DNA of 33,095 bases from Lachnospiraceae bacterium. Its GTDB lineage: Bacteria; Bacillota; Clostridia; Lachnospirales; Lachnospiraceae. Numbering within the stretch: position 1 is the stretch's first letter; each line of letters begins with the position of its first letter. The translations under genes and the position numbers were made by a program. Shown here piece after piece: positions 32,500 to 33,095 of this stretch. Under the pieces are notes generated by a model that was not told where the DNA came from, did no database searches, and was given only the letters and a program-made list of their open reading frames with translations. The stretch is taken from assembly GCA_017544835.1 (NCBI GenBank), contig JAFYDI010000039.1, positions 1-33,095 on the forward strand, in the 5' to 3' direction.

Positions 32500-32907
32500 T
32501 TATCTCTTGCTGAACTGAGGTGCACGACGAGCTGCCTTTAAGCCGTACTTCTTTCTTTCCTTCATACGAGGGTCTCTTGTTAAGAAGCCTGCTTTCTTAA
32601 GTACAGGTCTGAAGTCTGCATCTACAGTAAGTAATGCACGAGCGATACCATGTCTGATAGCGCCTGCCTGGCCGGTGAATCCGCCACCCTTAACGGTAAC
32701 GATTACATCGTACTTATCAACGTTCTCTGTAGCTACAAGGGGCTGACGAACGATAACCTTAAGGGTCTCAAGACCGAAGTATTCATCGATGTCTCTCTTG
32801 TTAACTGTGATTGTGCCCTTACCGGGTACTAAATATACTCTTGCAACGGAAGACTTTCTTCTGCCGGTTCCGTAGAATTTAGCTGCTTTAGTAGCTTTCT
32901 TAGCCAT
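32500..32907 (-). CDS. rpsI: 30S ribosomal protein S9
   Basis: 135 residues, standard S9. [12 protein letters not shown] at the N-terminus, [19 protein letters not shown] in the middle, and the basic C-terminal tail [24 protein letters not shown] whose last Arg reaches the ribosomal P site. GGAG nine bases before ATG. It follows rplM in the usual L13-S9 operon. Confidence 0.98.
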   Translation of the reverse strand: MAKKATKAAKFYGTGRRKSSVARVYLVPGKGTITVNKRDIDEYFGLETLKVIVRQPLVATENVDKYDVIVTVKGGGFTGQAGAIRHGIARALLTVDADFRPVLKKAGFLTRDPRMKERKKYGLKAARRAPQFSKR

Positions 32908-32931
32908 TATGGTAATCTCCTTTCAGTCCTC

Positions 32932-33095
32932 TTAGAATGTTAATACTTCAGGTTTCTGAGCTTCGTGCTTGTGATCGGGTCCTGCGTAAACAAAAAGCTT
33001 CTTGCCCATCTGACGTCCAAGAGGTCCCTTGGGAAGCATACCCTTAACTGCGATTTCGATAACTTCTTCAGGCTTGGTAGCGAGCTTCTCTGATA
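32932..33095 (-). CDS. rplM: 50S ribosomal protein L13, C-terminal part
   Basis: About 54 codons of the 3' end are inside the window; the start lies beyond the right edge. The segment [21 protein letters not shown] is the conserved L13 motif, and it ends PEVLTF. It precedes rpsI by about 25 bp, the usual arrangement. Confidence 0.95.
   Translation of the reverse strand, partial: SEKLATKPEEVIEIAVKGMLPKGPLGRQMGKKLFVYAGPDHKHEAQKPEVLTF

Overview
The window looks like chromosomal DNA from a low-to-moderate GC Firmicute, most likely Clostridia of the Lachnospiraceae type. This is inferred from strong GGAGG-type ribosome binding sites, sigma-A promoters, and the gene set: DegV, a C_GCAxxG_C_C protein, an RNHCP protein, DUF3795, DUF998, many GNAT acetyltransferases and a multi-TM GGDEF protein. 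Only the trmH-type gene (5694-6512) and an SDR gene (30023-30796) read on the plus strand. All other genes read on the minus strand. No rRNA, tRNA, phage, IS or cas gene was seen.

Layout. 1-5.7 kb: degV with a C_GCAxxG gene, an MBL hydrolase with an ABC exporter, then an odd 451-residue low-complexity protein whose start region is present in three tandem copies. 5.7-9.6 kb: an RNA methyltransferase; a seven-unit array of inverted repeats (6588-7008); an RNHCP protein; a GNAT-RsgA fusion; and a tiny self-contained transcription unit for a 21-residue peptide. 9.6-21.1 kb: a long minus-strand row of small accessory metabolic genes, including six GNAT domains in the window between 7.6 and 16.6 kb. 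One GNAT is fused to RsgA and one to an ornithine-carbamoyltransferase-like protein. The upstream part is probably driven by an autoregulated TetR promoter with two palindromic operators (21028-21076). 21.1-27.7 kb: MBL hydrolase, HAD hydrolase, a second inverted-repeat array (23093-23267), an HExxH protein, an asparaginase remnant, DUF3990, an MFS transporter, a methyltransferase and a flavodoxin. 27.7-30.8 kb: a GGDEF receptor and a divergent SDR. 30.9-32.3 kb: an AT-rich accessory patch with a long imperfect hairpin and a HicA-HicB plus SecB-like trio, interpreted as a toxin-antitoxin-chaperone system. 32.4 kb to end: rpsI and the 3' part of rplM.

The strongest unexplained signal is the pair of arrays. 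At 6588-7008, seven units of a 10-nt arm, 18-nt loop and complementary 10-nt arm are separated by 26-nt linkers. The arms are nearly invariant while loops and linkers all differ. At 23093-23267, three units have almost the same geometry but a completely different arm sequence. Conserved spacing with a locus-specific palindrome suggests a defined element class that I do not recognise. Array 1 also lies in the interval where plus-strand GC skew changes from G-rich to C-rich. Other leads are the 21-residue peptide gene, the HicAB/SecB-like trio, the 84-nt hairpin and the two enzyme-GNAT fusions.
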